DNA from: Phascolarctobacterium sp.
GTDB taxonomy: Bacteria > Bacillota > Negativicutes > Acidaminococcales > Acidaminococcaceae
NCBI GenBank assembly: GCA_030531205.1
Contig: JAUNOC010000003.1
Location: 110,800-174,799, forward strand
Reading direction: 5' to 3'
Length of the DNA stretch: 64,000 nt
Positions 34,582 to 43,321 of the stretch are shown in pieces. The notes under the pieces are model-generated. The model searched no databases. It saw only the letters and a list, made by a program, of their open reading frames with translations, and was not told the origin of the DNA. The position numbers and the translations under genes are program-made. Positions within the stretch are counted from its first letter, which is position 1. Each line of letters starts with the position of its first letter.

Positions 34582-34637
34582 GTAAATTTATGTATTCATT
34601 TATATTTACTTGCAAATAATGATTTAAGTGTTATAAT
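34582..34637 (+). promoter_or_regulatory. argGH promoter, with a possible operator
   Basis: TTGCAA (34610-34615) and TATAAT (34632-34637) are 16 bp apart. Just upstream, GTAAAT (34582-34587) and ATTTAC (34604-34609) form an inverted repeat around an ATTCAT-like segment. An ArgR-type site is plausible but does not match the ARG-box consensus well. The promoter resembles that of ssrA. Confidence 0.6.
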
Positions 34638-34694
34638 ATCTATATTTACAATGCACTTTTATGCAGAAAAATCAAAAATATTTAGGAGGAAAAA

Positions 34695-35915
34695 ATGAAG
34701 AAATCTGATGTAAAAAAGGTTGTATTGGCCTATTCCGGTGGGTTGGACACCAGCGTAATTATTCCCTGGTTGAAGGAAAATTACAATAATTGTGAAGTAA
34801 TTGCCGTATGTTTTGACTTGGGTCAAGGGGATGACTTTGAGTTCATTAAAAATAAAGCAGTTAAGAGCGGTGCTTCCAAATGCTATGTTTTGGATGTCCG
34901 CAAAGAGTTTATTGAAGAATACATTTGGCCAGTGGTTAAGGCATCTGCAGTGTATGAGAAAAAGTATTTGCTCGGCACTTCCTTTGCCCGTCCTTTGATT
35001 GCCAAAAAGTTAGCAGAAATTGCCAAAAAAGAAGGCGCAGATGCGGCTTGCCACGGTGCAACGGGTAAGGGTAATGACCAAGTGCGTTTTGAATTGACAT
35101 TGAAGGCATTGGCACCGCGACTGGGGATTATTGCTCCTTGGCGTGAATGGGATTTGCGTAGCCGTGACCAGGAGATTGATTATGCTGCAGCGCACAATAT
35201 TCCTATTCCTGTAAGCCATGATCATGATTATTCTATGGATAAAAACATTTGGCACTTGAGCCATGAGGGCAGTGATTTAGAAGATCCTTGGAATGCACCT
35301 CAGGATGCACTTTTTGAAGTAACCAATTATCCTGAAAAGGCCCCTGACAAGAAGGAATATGTAGAACTGGAATTTGTTGAGGGTGTGCCTGTTGCAGTGA
35401 ATGGCGAAAAATTAGGCGCAGTTGAGTTGGTAGAAAAATTGAATGAAATTGGTATCCGCAATGGTGTGGGTATTACAGATATGGTTGAAGACCGTTTGGT
35501 AGGTATGAAGAGTCGTGGCGTTTATGAAAACCCCGGCGGAGCGATTATTTTCTATGCTCACAATGAATTGGAAAATCTTTGCCTTGACCGTGCCACCAGC
35601 AGTTTCAAACAGATGGTTTCCATCCGTATGAGTGAACTGGTTTATGACGGCATGTGGTTCAGCCCGTTGATGGAAGCATTGCAGGCATTTGTCAACGAAA
35701 CCCAAAAGACAGTTACAGGTACTGTACGTTTGAAACTTTACAAAGGTAATATCATTAGTGCTGGTTCTAAATCTAAATACAGTTTGTACAGCAAAGAATA
35801 TGTTACCTTCGGCGAGGATGATGTTTATAATCAGGCAGATGCTACCGGCTTTATTAATTTGCTGGGTCTGCCTTTGAAAGTCAGGGCTTTGATGAAAGAA
35901 GGAGTTTTGAAGTAA
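34695..35915 (+). CDS. argG: Argininosuccinate synthase
   Basis: ATP-dependent ligase that joins citrulline and aspartate, 406 residues. The PP-loop [18 protein letters not shown] is at the N-terminus, with [16 protein letters not shown] and [19 protein letters not shown] typical of ArgG. A strong AGGAGG site lies upstream. Its stop is one base before the ATG of argH. Confidence 0.96.
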   Translation: MKKSDVKKVVLAYSGGLDTSVIIPWLKENYNNCEVIAVCFDLGQGDDFEFIKNKAVKSGASKCYVLDVRKEFIEEYIWPVVKASAVYEKKYLLGTSFARPLIAKKLAEIAKKEGADAACHGATGKGNDQVRFELTLKALAPRLGIIAPWREWDLRSRDQEIDYAAAHNIPIPVSHDHDYSMDKNIWHLSHEGSDLEDPWNAPQDALFEVTNYPEKAPDKKEYVELEFVEGVPVAVNGEKLGAVELVEKLNEIGIRNGVGITDMVEDRLVGMKSRGVYENPGGAIIFYAHNELENLCLDRATSSFKQMVSIRMSELVYDGMWFSPLMEALQAFVNETQKTVTGTVRLKLYKGNIISAGSKSKYSLYSKEYVTFGEDDVYNQADATGFINLLGLPLKVRALMKEGVLK

Positions 35916-35916
35916 G

Positions 35917-37329
35917 ATGCCAAAATTGTGGGGCGGAAGATTTACAAAAGAAACAAGTGAATGGGTGGACGCATATAATGCGTCCATTTCCTATGATAAA
36001 AGGTTGTACAGGGAAGATATCCGTGGTTCCATTGCTCATGCCACCATGCTTGTCCGTCAGGGGATTATTACCAAAGAGGATGGGAAAAAAATCGTTGCAG
36101 GATTGAAAGAAATTTTGCAAAAAATTGAGGATGGCAAGTTTGAGTTTTCACAGAAACTGGAAGACATCCACATGAATATTGAGGCACGGCTTACGGAGAT
36201 GATTGGGGCAGCAGGCGGAAGATTACATTCAGCCCGCAGCCGTAACGACCAGGTGGCTCTTGATATGCATATGTATATGAAACGGGTTGTGGCAGAGTTA
36301 GGCGAACTTTTGATTTTCTTGGAAGAAGAAATACTTGACTTGGCTGCAAAGAACTGTGATACCATTATGCCCGGCTACACTCATTTACAGAGGGCTCAGC
36401 CCATCACTTTCGCTCACAATATGCTTGCTTATTTCAATATGTTCAAACGTGATTTTGAACGGTTGCAAGGTGTTTGGCAGAGGGCAGATATTATGCCTTT
36501 AGGAGCATGTGCCATTGCCGGCAGTACCTTGCCGATAGACAGGCAGTTTGTTGCCAAAGAGTTAAACTTTAGCGATATTTACAGCAACAGTATGGATGCT
36601 ATTTCTGACAGGGACTATATTTTGGAGTTTCTTTCTTTTGCCAGCATCCTTATGATGCATGTGAGCCGCATGGCGGAAGAAATATGTCTTTGGAACAGTA
36701 CAGAGTTTGGCTTTATAGAACTTGATGATGCCTATGCCACCGGTTCCAGCATGATGCCGCAAAAGAAAAACCCGGATATTGCGGAATTGGCACGGGGTAA
36801 GACGGGCAGGGTATATGGAGCATTGATGCAAATGCTTACGGTTTTGAAGGGCTTGCCTTTGGCATATAACAAAGATTTACAGGAAGATAAAGAGGGCTTC
36901 TTTGATGTGGTGGACACCTTGCAGTTGACTTTAACGGTGCTGAAAAATATGCTTGCCACCATGACTTTGAAAAAAGACAGGATGAAAGAAGCAGTTTGCC
37001 ACGATTTTTCCAATGCTACGGATTTGGCAGAATACCTTGTGAAGAAGGGTGTTCCTTTCCGCAAGGCACATGAAATCGTAGGTAAGACCGTTGCCTATGC
37101 CATTGAGCAGGGCAAGTATCTGGGAGAACTTACTTTGGATGAATTCCGTAATTATGCGGCGGAAGTGGAAAAAGATGTTTATGAAGTGTTAAAACCTGAA
37201 AATTGTGTTGCTTCCAGAATTAGTTTTGGCAGTCCCAAGGTAGAGTTTAACAGAAGCCAATGTGATACAAATAAACAACTAATTGTCAAACAAAAGGAAT
37301 TTTTAAGTTTTTGGCAGAATAATATGTAG
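35917..37329 (+). CDS. argH: Argininosuccinate lyase
   Basis: Fumarase-superfamily lyase that releases arginine and fumarate, 470 residues. It has LWGGRFTKETSEWV at the N-terminus, SRNDQVALDMHMY, the TIMPGYTHLQRAQPITFAH segment and the superfamily signature GSSMMPQKKNPDIAE. It completes the arginine pathway together with argCJBDF and argG. Followed by an independent promoter for cdaA. Confidence 0.96.
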   Translation: MPKLWGGRFTKETSEWVDAYNASISYDKRLYREDIRGSIAHATMLVRQGIITKEDGKKIVAGLKEILQKIEDGKFEFSQKLEDIHMNIEARLTEMIGAAGGRLHSARSRNDQVALDMHMYMKRVVAELGELLIFLEEEILDLAAKNCDTIMPGYTHLQRAQPITFAHNMLAYFNMFKRDFERLQGVWQRADIMPLGACAIAGSTLPIDRQFVAKELNFSDIYSNSMDAISDRDYILEFLSFASILMMHVSRMAEEICLWNSTEFGFIELDDAYATGSSMMPQKKNPDIAELARGKTGRVYGALMQMLTVLKGLPLAYNKDLQEDKEGFFDVVDTLQLTLTVLKNMLATMTLKKDRMKEAVCHDFSNATDLAEYLVKKGVPFRKAHEIVGKTVAYAIEQGKYLGELTLDEFRNYAAEVEKDVYEVLKPENCVASRISFGSPKVEFNRSQCDTNKQLIVKQKEFLSFWQNNM

Positions 37330-37335
37330 AAATTA

Positions 37336-37364
37336 TTGACTTTATTTTCCGTCAATGTTACAAT
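37336..37364 (+). promoter_or_regulatory. Promoter of the cdaA operon
   Basis: TTGACT (37336-37341) and TACAAT (37359-37364) have a 17-bp spacer. The inverted repeat ATTGAC/GTCAAT (37335-37356) covers the -35 and most of the spacer and could be an operator. Confidence 0.7.
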
Positions 37365-37426
37365 AAATAAAATAATTTATTTAACCACTTTTAAAGAAAG
37401 TTGCAATACATTATACGGAGGATAAA

Positions 37427-38260
37427 ATGCCCCTGCAGGAGTTAAACAATTTGCCACAGTTGGTGGCTAATATGAGACCTTTAGACATATTGGAACTGGT
37501 AATTTTGTGTGTGCTTATTTTCGGATGTTTCCGTTCTTTGCACAACACAAGAGCAGTCAGTATGATTAAAGGTCTTTTAATTTTGTTGGCCGGAGTGGTG
37601 TTGGCAAATTGTTTCGGCTTGCGTTACATAAAATATATTCTTGAACAATCTTTTTTGTTCTTTGTGGTTGCGGCGGCTGTTGTTTTTGCACCGGAATTGC
37701 GGCGACTGTTGGAACGGTTGGGAAGTTTGGCTTTCTTTGGCAGGGATTCTGTCATCAGCACTGAAGAAATAAGTCCTATGCTGCATGCAGTTGGGGATGC
37801 TGTTGGCAATTTGAGCCGTCGCCGTGTGGGCGCCTTGATTTGTTTTGAAAGACATACAGGGCTACAAGAATTTATCGACAGTGGTATTGTACTTGATTCT
37901 TTGGTTAGCAGTGGTCTGTTAATTAATATTTTTGAAAAAAACACGCCTTTGCATGACGGGGCGGTAATTATTCGTGGCAACAGAATTGCGGCGGCTACAT
38001 GCTATTTGCCAATGACTGATCAATTCCTGCCCAAAAGTTTAGGCACCCGTCATAGGGCTGCAGTCGGTTTAAGCGAACAGAGCGATGCGTTGATTTTGAT
38101 AGTCAGTGAGGAAACAGGGGATATTTCTGCTGCCCGTAATGGCAATTTAATCCGTTACCTGACTGCTAATGATGTGCAGGCCTTGATGGTAGAACATTTG
38201 TATGGCAATTTGAAAGGTGAAAAATTGTCTAAAATGATTGCCCGTTGTTTTGACAAATGA
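37427..38260 (+). CDS. cdaA: Membrane-bound diadenylate cyclase
   Basis: Makes the second messenger c-di-AMP from two ATP. It has 277 residues. Three hydrophobic segments span about residues 15-85, followed by a DAC domain with LHDGAVIIRGN and the GTRHRAAVGLSE motif; both catalytic signatures (DGA and RHR) are intact. In most Firmicutes cdaA is followed by cdaR and glmM. Here the next gene is an FAD protein, then glmM. Its stop overlaps the next ATG by four bases. Confidence 0.95.
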   Translation: MPLQELNNLPQLVANMRPLDILELVILCVLIFGCFRSLHNTRAVSMIKGLLILLAGVVLANCFGLRYIKYILEQSFLFFVVAAAVVFAPELRRLLERLGSLAFFGRDSVISTEEISPMLHAVGDAVGNLSRRRVGALICFERHTGLQEFIDSGIVLDSLVSSGLLINIFEKNTPLHDGAVIIRGNRIAAATCYLPMTDQFLPKSLGTRHRAAVGLSEQSDALILIVSEETGDISAARNGNLIRYLTANDVQALMVEHLYGNLKGEKLSKMIARCFDK

Positions 38261-39861
38261 AATTATTAGTCCGCAATCTGCGTATTTCTTTGCTTAAGGA
38301 AATGCCTTTGGAAAGGGCACTTGAAAAAAAACTTGATGTGGCAGAAACAGCATTGCAAAACATTAAAATTGTGCGTAAAGCGGTGGATGCCCGTAAAAAA
38401 GAAAATATATTTTTGAACTTCCATGTGCAAGTTGAACTTGATGCGCCAAAGAAAATTTTGCAACGGCTTTTGGAAAATAAGGATGTGGAGCAAATCAAGT
38501 CGGAACCGCCTGTGGAGCCAAAATTCGGAGCGGAAAAATTAACCGCACCTCCATTGATTATTGGGGCAGGCCCTGCTGGACTTTATGCGGCTTTGGAATT
38601 GGCGCAATATGGCTATAAACCGATTTTGGTGGAACGGGGAAAACCTGTGGCGGAGCGGGTTCGTGATGTGGAAGTGTTCTGGGAAACCGGTGACTTTAAT
38701 CCTGCGAGCAATTGCCAATTTGGCGAGGGCGGCGCAGGTACTTTTTCAGATGGAAAACTTACTACAAGGGTCAATGACCCGGTGATGGGTTCCATTTTGC
38801 AAACCTTTGTGAATTGCGGAGCGCCGGAAAATATTCTTTATGAGCATAAACCTCACGTGGGAACAGACAGATTGCGGAGTATGGTGGCGAATCTGTCGCA
38901 GAAAATTCGTGATTTTGGCGGACAGGTTCTGTATAATTCCCAGGTAACAGGTTTTGAAGTTGAGGGCAATACCCTCACCAAAGTGGTATTGAACAATTCA
39001 GAAAAATTTGCGGTGGGAGCAGTTATTCTTGCCTGTGGCCACAGCGCCCGTGACACCTACGAAGTGTTGCACAATATGGGTGTGGCAATGGAAACCAAAA
39101 ACTTTGCCATTGGTTTAAGAATTGAACATCCGCAGGATTTGATTGACAAAGCACAATATGGATCCTTTGCCGGTCATCATTTGTTGGGAGCGGCGGACTA
39201 CATGCTTACCTATAATGATGACAATCTAAAGCGTTCCTGCTATTCTTTTTGTATGTGCCCAGGCGGTCAGGTGGTGGCGGCCGCATCAGAGCAAGGCGGC
39301 GTAGTGGTGAACGGTATGAGTAATTTTCATCGTGACAGTGGTGTTGCCAATGCGGCTTTGGTGGTGAATGTTACAGGGGATGATTTTGGGCATAATCCTT
39401 TGGACGGAGTGCAGTTCCAAAGAAAATATGAGCAGTTGGCATTTCAGTTAGGCGGAAAGAATTATTGTGCTCCGGCACAGAATTTAGATACATTTTTGCG
39501 AGGGGCAGAACCTTCTGTGGATGGGTTGCTGAGCCCAAGTTACAGACCCGGTGTGGTGGCATCACGGCTCAGTGAAGCATTGCCGGACTACGTGGTGAAA
39601 ACATTAAGATTAGCGATAAACAATTTTGACAGAAAGATAAAGGGCTTTGGTGATGGTGGGGCATTGCTGACGGGGGTAGAACCCCGTACCAGTGCACCTT
39701 TAAGAATTTTGCGTAACCGTGAAAATTATGTCAGCATCAGCCATGCTAATCTGTATCCCAGTGGTGAGGGAGCGGGTTATGCCGGCGGCATTATGAGTGC
39801 CGCTTTGGATGGCTATCACGTGGCAAGAGCGGTGATGGGGAGATATGCTGTCAATGAATAA
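38257..39861 (+). CDS. FAD-dependent oxidoreductase-like protein (COG2509 type)
   Basis: A 534-residue flavoprotein of unknown reaction. Residues about 1-85 form a small N-terminal domain typical of this family. The dinucleotide-binding motif LIIGAGPAGLYAALELA begins near residue 99, and NCQFGEGGAGTFSDGKLTTR follows. A second nucleotide segment is AVILACGHSARDTYE, and the FAD C-terminal motif is YPSGEGAGYAGGIMSAA. It overlaps cdaA by four bases and so is translationally coupled to the c-di-AMP synthase. It occupies the place where cdaR is expected. Confidence 0.87.
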   Translation: MKLLVRNLRISLLKEMPLERALEKKLDVAETALQNIKIVRKAVDARKKENIFLNFHVQVELDAPKKILQRLLENKDVEQIKSEPPVEPKFGAEKLTAPPLIIGAGPAGLYAALELAQYGYKPILVERGKPVAERVRDVEVFWETGDFNPASNCQFGEGGAGTFSDGKLTTRVNDPVMGSILQTFVNCGAPENILYEHKPHVGTDRLRSMVANLSQKIRDFGGQVLYNSQVTGFEVEGNTLTKVVLNNSEKFAVGAVILACGHSARDTYEVLHNMGVAMETKNFAIGLRIEHPQDLIDKAQYGSFAGHHLLGAADYMLTYNDDNLKRSCYSFCMCPGGQVVAAASEQGGVVVNGMSNFHRDSGVANAALVVNVTGDDFGHNPLDGVQFQRKYEQLAFQLGGKNYCAPAQNLDTFLRGAEPSVDGLLSPSYRPGVVASRLSEALPDYVVKTLRLAINNFDRKIKGFGDGGALLTGVEPRTSAPLRILRNRENYVSISHANLYPSGEGAGYAGGIMSAALDGYHVARAVMGRYAVNE

Positions 39862-39960
39862 TGAATAAAGAATAATGATGGTAAAATGTTCCTGTGATTA
39901 TAATCGGGAATTTTCGGCGAAGCCGAAAATTGTCCATAATTATTCATTATTAATTAGAAA
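39862..39960 (+). repeat. REP-like repeat, copy with internal hairpin, before glmM
   Basis: The core TGGTAAAATGTTCC plus TGTGATTA is at 39879-39900. A perfect 10-bp hairpin AATTTTCGGC/GCCGAAAATT with a GAA loop is at 39909-39931. The outer arms (AATGAATAATGAATAA and TTATTCATTATTAATTA) are inverted repeats, so the whole unit is a nested palindrome. Confidence 0.7.
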
Positions 39961-39976
39961 TAGTGAGGAATAAATT

Positions 39977-41317
39977 ATGAGCAGAATGTTTGGTACGGAT
40001 GGTGTTCGGGGTGTGGCAAATGTGGAACTGACCCCGGAACTGGCATTCAAACTTGGCTTTGCTGCCGCAACTTATTTTGGCAGGGAAGTTAAACAACCTA
40101 AAATTTTAATTGGACGGGATACCCGCCGGAGCGGCGTAATGTTGGAATGTGCTTTGGTGGCAGGCATTTGCAGTGCGGGTGGAAATGCTCATTCTTTGGG
40201 TACAATATGCACTCCCGCAGTAAGTTATCTTACCCCCGTAGCAGGGGCTCAGGCAGGGGTGGTAATTTCTGCCAGCCATAATCCCTTTGAAGATAACGGC
40301 ATAAAATTTTTCAGCGCCAGCGGTCACAAGTTGCCGGATGCGGTAGAAGACGAAATAGAAGAACTGGTACATACCCCCATTGATTACAGCAAGGCACCCA
40401 GCGGCAGCAGTGTGGGGAAACTCTTTTACGAATACAATATGGCTACCAAATATGTGGAGCATATTATTAACACAGCAACCACCAATTTGCGTGGTTTGAA
40501 GGTGGTCTTGGATTGCAGTAATGGTGCCAACAGTGAAATGGCGCCTGTAATTTTACGTTCTTTGGGTGCTGATGTTACCGTAATCTTTGACAGACCGGAC
40601 GGGGACAATATCAACAACGGTTGCGGTTCTACCCATTTGGAAGCATTGCAGAAAAAGGTCTTGGAAGTGGGGGCTAATTTAGGCATTGCCAATGATGGTG
40701 ATGCGGACAGGTGTCTTGCGGTGGATGAAAACGGTGTTGCGCTGGACGGTGACCAGATTATGTTGATTTGTGCTTTGGAATTGCAAAAACAACATAAATT
40801 GCATGACAATACTTTGGTAACAACGGTTATGAGTAATATTGGCTTACATAAGGCCTTGGCGGAACATGGTTGCCGCAGTGCAAAAACAGCAGTGGGTGAT
40901 CGTTATGTTTTGGAAGAAATGCTGAAGAATAATTACAGCATCGGCGGCGAGCAGAGCGGACATATTATTTTCCGTGAACACGCAAATACGGGTGACGGTA
41001 TTTTGACAGCGGTACAACTGATGTGTGCCATGATTAACAATAATAAGCCCTTGAGTGAATTGGGCAATCTTATGGTTAAATATCCGCAAGTTTTGGTGAA
41101 TGTAAGGGTTAAGGATAAGACAGGTTGGGAAGAAAATGTGAAGATTAAGGAGATTATTGAGCATTATAAAGCAGAGTTGGGCAATGACGGACAGATTTTG
41201 GTGAGAGCCAGCGGTACGGAGGCATTGATCAGAATAATGGCAGAAGGCCCGGACCAAACACGGTTGGACTACATTGCTAATGAGATTGCGAATGTGGTGA
41301 GGGAAGAGTTGGTTTAA
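39977..41317 (+). CDS. glmM: Phosphoglucosamine mutase
   Basis: Interconverts glucosamine-6-phosphate and glucosamine-1-phosphate for UDP-GlcNAc synthesis, 446 residues. It starts MFGTDGVRGVAN. The phosphoserine loop is GVVISASHNPFEDNG, the metal loop is NDGDADRC, the sugar loop is GGEQSGH and the phosphate loop is RASGTEALIRIM. In Firmicutes GlmM binds CdaA and regulates it. It belongs with cdaA, although a 115-bp repeat-bearing gap separates it from the FAD gene. Confidence 0.96.
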   Translation: MSRMFGTDGVRGVANVELTPELAFKLGFAAATYFGREVKQPKILIGRDTRRSGVMLECALVAGICSAGGNAHSLGTICTPAVSYLTPVAGAQAGVVISASHNPFEDNGIKFFSASGHKLPDAVEDEIEELVHTPIDYSKAPSGSSVGKLFYEYNMATKYVEHIINTATTNLRGLKVVLDCSNGANSEMAPVILRSLGADVTVIFDRPDGDNINNGCGSTHLEALQKKVLEVGANLGIANDGDADRCLAVDENGVALDGDQIMLICALELQKQHKLHDNTLVTTVMSNIGLHKALAEHGCRSAKTAVGDRYVLEEMLKNNYSIGGEQSGHIIFREHANTGDGILTAVQLMCAMINNNKPLSELGNLMVKYPQVLVNVRVKDKTGWEENVKIKEIIEHYKAELGNDGQILVRASGTEALIRIMAEGPDQTRLDYIANEIANVVREELV

Positions 41318-41410
41318 TTGTGTTTCAGGTATTAGGTTTCAAGGGAATAAATGTCAAAGAGCAAAGACCAAATATGGTAAAGAGTTCCTGTGATTAGAAA
41401 TAGTCACAGG
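41318..41410 (+). repeat. REP-like repeat, copy after glmM
   Basis: A CAGGTATTAGGTTTCAAGGG stretch follows the stop. Then come CAAAGACCAAATA and the core TGGTAAAGAGTTCC plus TGTGATTA (41375-41396). It runs directly into palindromic element P3. Confidence 0.65.
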
Positions 41411-41414
41411 ATTT

Positions 41415-41540
41415 TTTCATTCAAAACAGCAAAATCTAATTTTTATCGTTACGTAACGTTATGTAAATGGTACGTAACGATAAAATTCACTTTTCACGCT
41501 TTTAACTGCATTTTGTTGAAAAGTGATTTTAGTAATGAAA
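41415..41540 (+). repeat. Modular palindromic element P3 (diverged)
   Basis: The left-flank word TTCAAAACAGCAAAAT (41420-41435) matches P1/P2. A perfect 15-bp dyad, TTTTATCGTTACGTA (41441-41455) with its complement at 41471-41485, has its centre 43 nt after the TTCAAAA word, the same as in P1. The right flank GCATTTTGTTGAAAAGTG plus ATTTTAGTAA (41508-41535) is a diverged form of the P1/P2 right flank. Together with P4 and a promoter it occupies the 477-base gene-free stretch before the dinJ-type gene. Confidence 0.65.
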
Positions 41541-41569
41541 ATGCTTTTGGTGTGAAAAGGACTTTTATT

Positions 41570-41672
41570 TCTGTTCAAAATCATAAAAGTAAAAAGTTTC
41601 GGTGTCGACATTATCGTTGAAAATGTCGACAGTGGAAATTTATTGTTTCACGATTTTTTTAGTTTTGAATGA
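41570..41672 (+). repeat. Modular palindromic element P4 (diverged)
   Basis: TTCAAAATCATAAAAG begins at 41574. The 10-bp dyad TGTCGACATT/AATGTCGACA (41603-41612 and 41622-41631) is centred 43 nt later. TTTTTTTAGTTTTGAATGAGAG follows on the right, a weak match to the conserved right flank. The arms contain the self-complementary TGTCGACA. Confidence 0.5.
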
Positions 41673-41727
41673 GAGAATTTTTTTTGAAATGAAAGTGAAG
41701 AGTGAAATAAAAATTATAGAAAAAGAC

Positions 41728-41757
41728 TTGACAAACAATAGACAAATGTAGTAGAAT
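41728..41757 (+). promoter_or_regulatory. Promoter of the dinJ-type gene
   Basis: TTGACA (41728-41733) and TAGAAT (41752-41757) have an 18-bp spacer. This rules out the upstream in-frame ATG at 41756 and supports the ATG at 41795. Confidence 0.7.
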
Positions 41758-41794
41758 GTATAAACAAATGAAGGCGTATAAGGAGGATATACAA

Positions 41795-42088
41795 ATGGGT
41801 AGCACATTGGTACAATTCAGATGTGATGAAGAATTAAAAGAAAATACGACGAAACTATATGAAAGTTTGGGGTTGGATTTACCCACTGCTTTCCGTCTCT
41901 TTATGAAAAGGTCTTTGCTTGTTCAGGGTTTGCCTTTTGATGTTAATGTTAAAATTCCTTACCGTTGTTCCGTTGGGGATATGAGTGTGGCGGAATTTGA
42001 TAAAATGTTGGCACAAAAGGCATCGGCAGGAGAAATACATTCTGCAAGGGAAGTTTCTGATGCTTCAAAAGAAAAATATGGTATGTAA
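41795..42088 (+). CDS. RelB/DinJ-family antitoxin-like protein
   Basis: 97 residues from the ATG at 41795 with an ideal AGGAGG site. The N-terminal ribbon-helix-helix DNA-binding region includes VQFRCDEELKENTTKLYESL, and LDLPTAFRLFMKRSLLVQGLPFDV is typical of RelB/DinJ. Such antitoxins normally precede a RelE/YafQ toxin of about 90 residues. No toxin of that type is found; the next gene is a 322-residue CoiA-like protein. It is either an orphan antitoxin or a regulator of its neighbour. Confidence 0.85.
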   Translation: MGSTLVQFRCDEELKENTTKLYESLGLDLPTAFRLFMKRSLLVQGLPFDVNVKIPYRCSVGDMSVAEFDKMLAQKASAGEIHSAREVSDASKEKYGM

Positions 42089-42120
42089 AAAAATGAGTAG
42101 GAAAAGTAGAGAGGAAAAAA

Positions 42121-43089
42121 ATGAGTGTGAAATTTCGGTATGCGTTGGTAAATGGTGTTAATACTTTGCCAAACAGAGATGAAAATGGAAATGTCTTACA
42201 TGGAAAATGTTCTTTGTGTGGTGGGGAGATGATAGCCAAGTGTGGTTCTCAAAGAATAAAACATTGGGCACATAAAAGCATTTCGGAATGTGAAACATTT
42301 ACACGTGATATGAGTGATTGGCATAATGATTGGCAAGATAAATTTAGAATTGATTGGAGAGAACAACCAGTTGTTGATGCCATAGCAAAAAAAGGTCATA
42401 AAGCTGATGTTAGAACACAAGATGAGTTAGTAATAGAATTTCAACATTCTCCAATTAAGCCGGAGGAGCAATTAGAAAGGGAAGAATTTTATTCTTCGCA
42501 TGGAAAAGGAATGGTTTGGGTTGTTGATGCTACACGCTATCAGCAACTGCAGAAACATTTTGAAGAAGAAAAATTGTATTTTGATTATAAAAAAATGAAT
42601 GGTCTTGAAGGTGATGATGTTTTTAACAATTATTGCATTATAAAAAATGCTGAAAATGTTTTTCCTGTTCAATGGAATAATCGCAGGGTTTTTGTTTTTT
42701 TTGATTATTTTGATGTAGAAAAAAATAGCGGTGATGAATATCTTTATTGTTTATTTCCAAAAATAATAGAAAGAGAAAGAATTATACTGAGATTTCCGCG
42801 AAATCTCTTTGTAGCTTTTGTATCTGATTTTTCAAATGTACAAACATATCTAATTAATGCGTTTAGAAAAATTCTAAATGTGGAGCAAGAAAAAATTTTA
42901 TCTATACAAAGGCAAAAACAAACAGTTGGTGTTCATGGTTTTTCAATTGATTTAGTGGCAAGGAGACAATATAAACAAAGGCAAATGCAAGAGGCTATTG
43001 CAAAAGCTAATGCTCGAAATAATGGTTACTCTAATTGGGGAAAGAAAAGCAAATCATGTCATAGTAGTAATTTTAGATATCGAAAATAA
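42121..43089 (+). CDS. CoiA-like (competence-protein family) putative nuclease
   Basis: 322 residues. The N-terminal Cys pair CSLCGGEM with HWAH resembles the zinc-binding head of CoiA-type proteins. Residues about 80-140 carry the restriction-endonuclease-like core: KGHKADVRTQDELVIEFQHS, then EREEFYSSHGKGMVWVVD. CoiA is required for DNA uptake and recombination in competent cocci, while related proteins occur in accessory islands. The C-terminus is basic and probably binds nucleic acid. The gene is clearly AT-richer than its neighbours and follows an orphan antitoxin, so it is likely a transferred element. Confidence 0.72.
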   Translation: MSVKFRYALVNGVNTLPNRDENGNVLHGKCSLCGGEMIAKCGSQRIKHWAHKSISECETFTRDMSDWHNDWQDKFRIDWREQPVVDAIAKKGHKADVRTQDELVIEFQHSPIKPEEQLEREEFYSSHGKGMVWVVDATRYQQLQKHFEEEKLYFDYKKMNGLEGDDVFNNYCIIKNAENVFPVQWNNRRVFVFFDYFDVEKNSGDEYLYCLFPKIIERERIILRFPRNLFVAFVSDFSNVQTYLINAFRKILNVEQEKILSIQRQKQTVGVHGFSIDLVARRQYKQRQMQEAIAKANARNNGYSNWGKKSKSCHSSNFRYRK

Positions 43090-43118
43090 AGGTAGTGTAA
43101 TTGATTTATTGCTAATGT

Positions 43119-43177
43119 GGAAAATTATCTAATTTTCCATTAAAAAAGCAGGAAAATTGGATAATTTTTCTGCTTTT
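43119..43177. terminator. Tandem hairpins between the CoiA-like gene and tRNA-Pro
   Basis: A perfect 9-bp palindrome GGAAAATTA/TAATTTTCC (43119-43138) is followed by a 15-bp stem, AAAAGCAGGAAAATT with AATTTTTCTGCTTTT (43144-43177, one G-U pair). The second has A and T tracts and probably terminates transcripts from both strands. Confidence 0.75.
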
Positions 43178-43192
43178 AATTTTCAATATTAT

Positions 43193-43269
43193 TGGTCGGG
43201 GCGGCGGGATTCGAACCCACGGCCTCTTACTCCCGAAGCAAGCGCTCTACCAAACTGAGCCACGCCCCG
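43193..43269 (-). tRNA. tRNA-Pro (anticodon CGG)
   Basis: A 77-nt tRNA on the - strand with encoded CCA. The acceptor stem is CGGGGCG/CGCCCCG with the C1-G72 pair typical of proline tRNAs. The D arm is TGGCTCAGTTTGGTAGAGC, the anticodon loop is TTCGGGA (anticodon CGG) and the T loop is GGTTCGAATCC. Terminated by the hairpins at 43119-43177. Confidence 0.95.
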
Positions 43270-43285
43270 ACATACACAAGTGCAT

Positions 43286-43315
43286 ATTATAGACCGAACA
43301 CACTGGTCTTGTCAA
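43286..43315 (-). promoter_or_regulatory. Consensus promoter of tRNA-Pro
   Basis: On the - strand TTGACA (43315-43310) and TATAAT (43291-43286) are both perfect consensus hexamers with an 18-bp spacer. Confidence 0.85.
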
Positions 43316-43321
43316 GAAATT

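Noticed and set aside
34582..34609. Firm ArgR box ahead of argG
   Set aside because: The sequence is AT-rich with an ATTCA half-site, but the expected partner half is missing at the correct distance; kept only as a possible operator.
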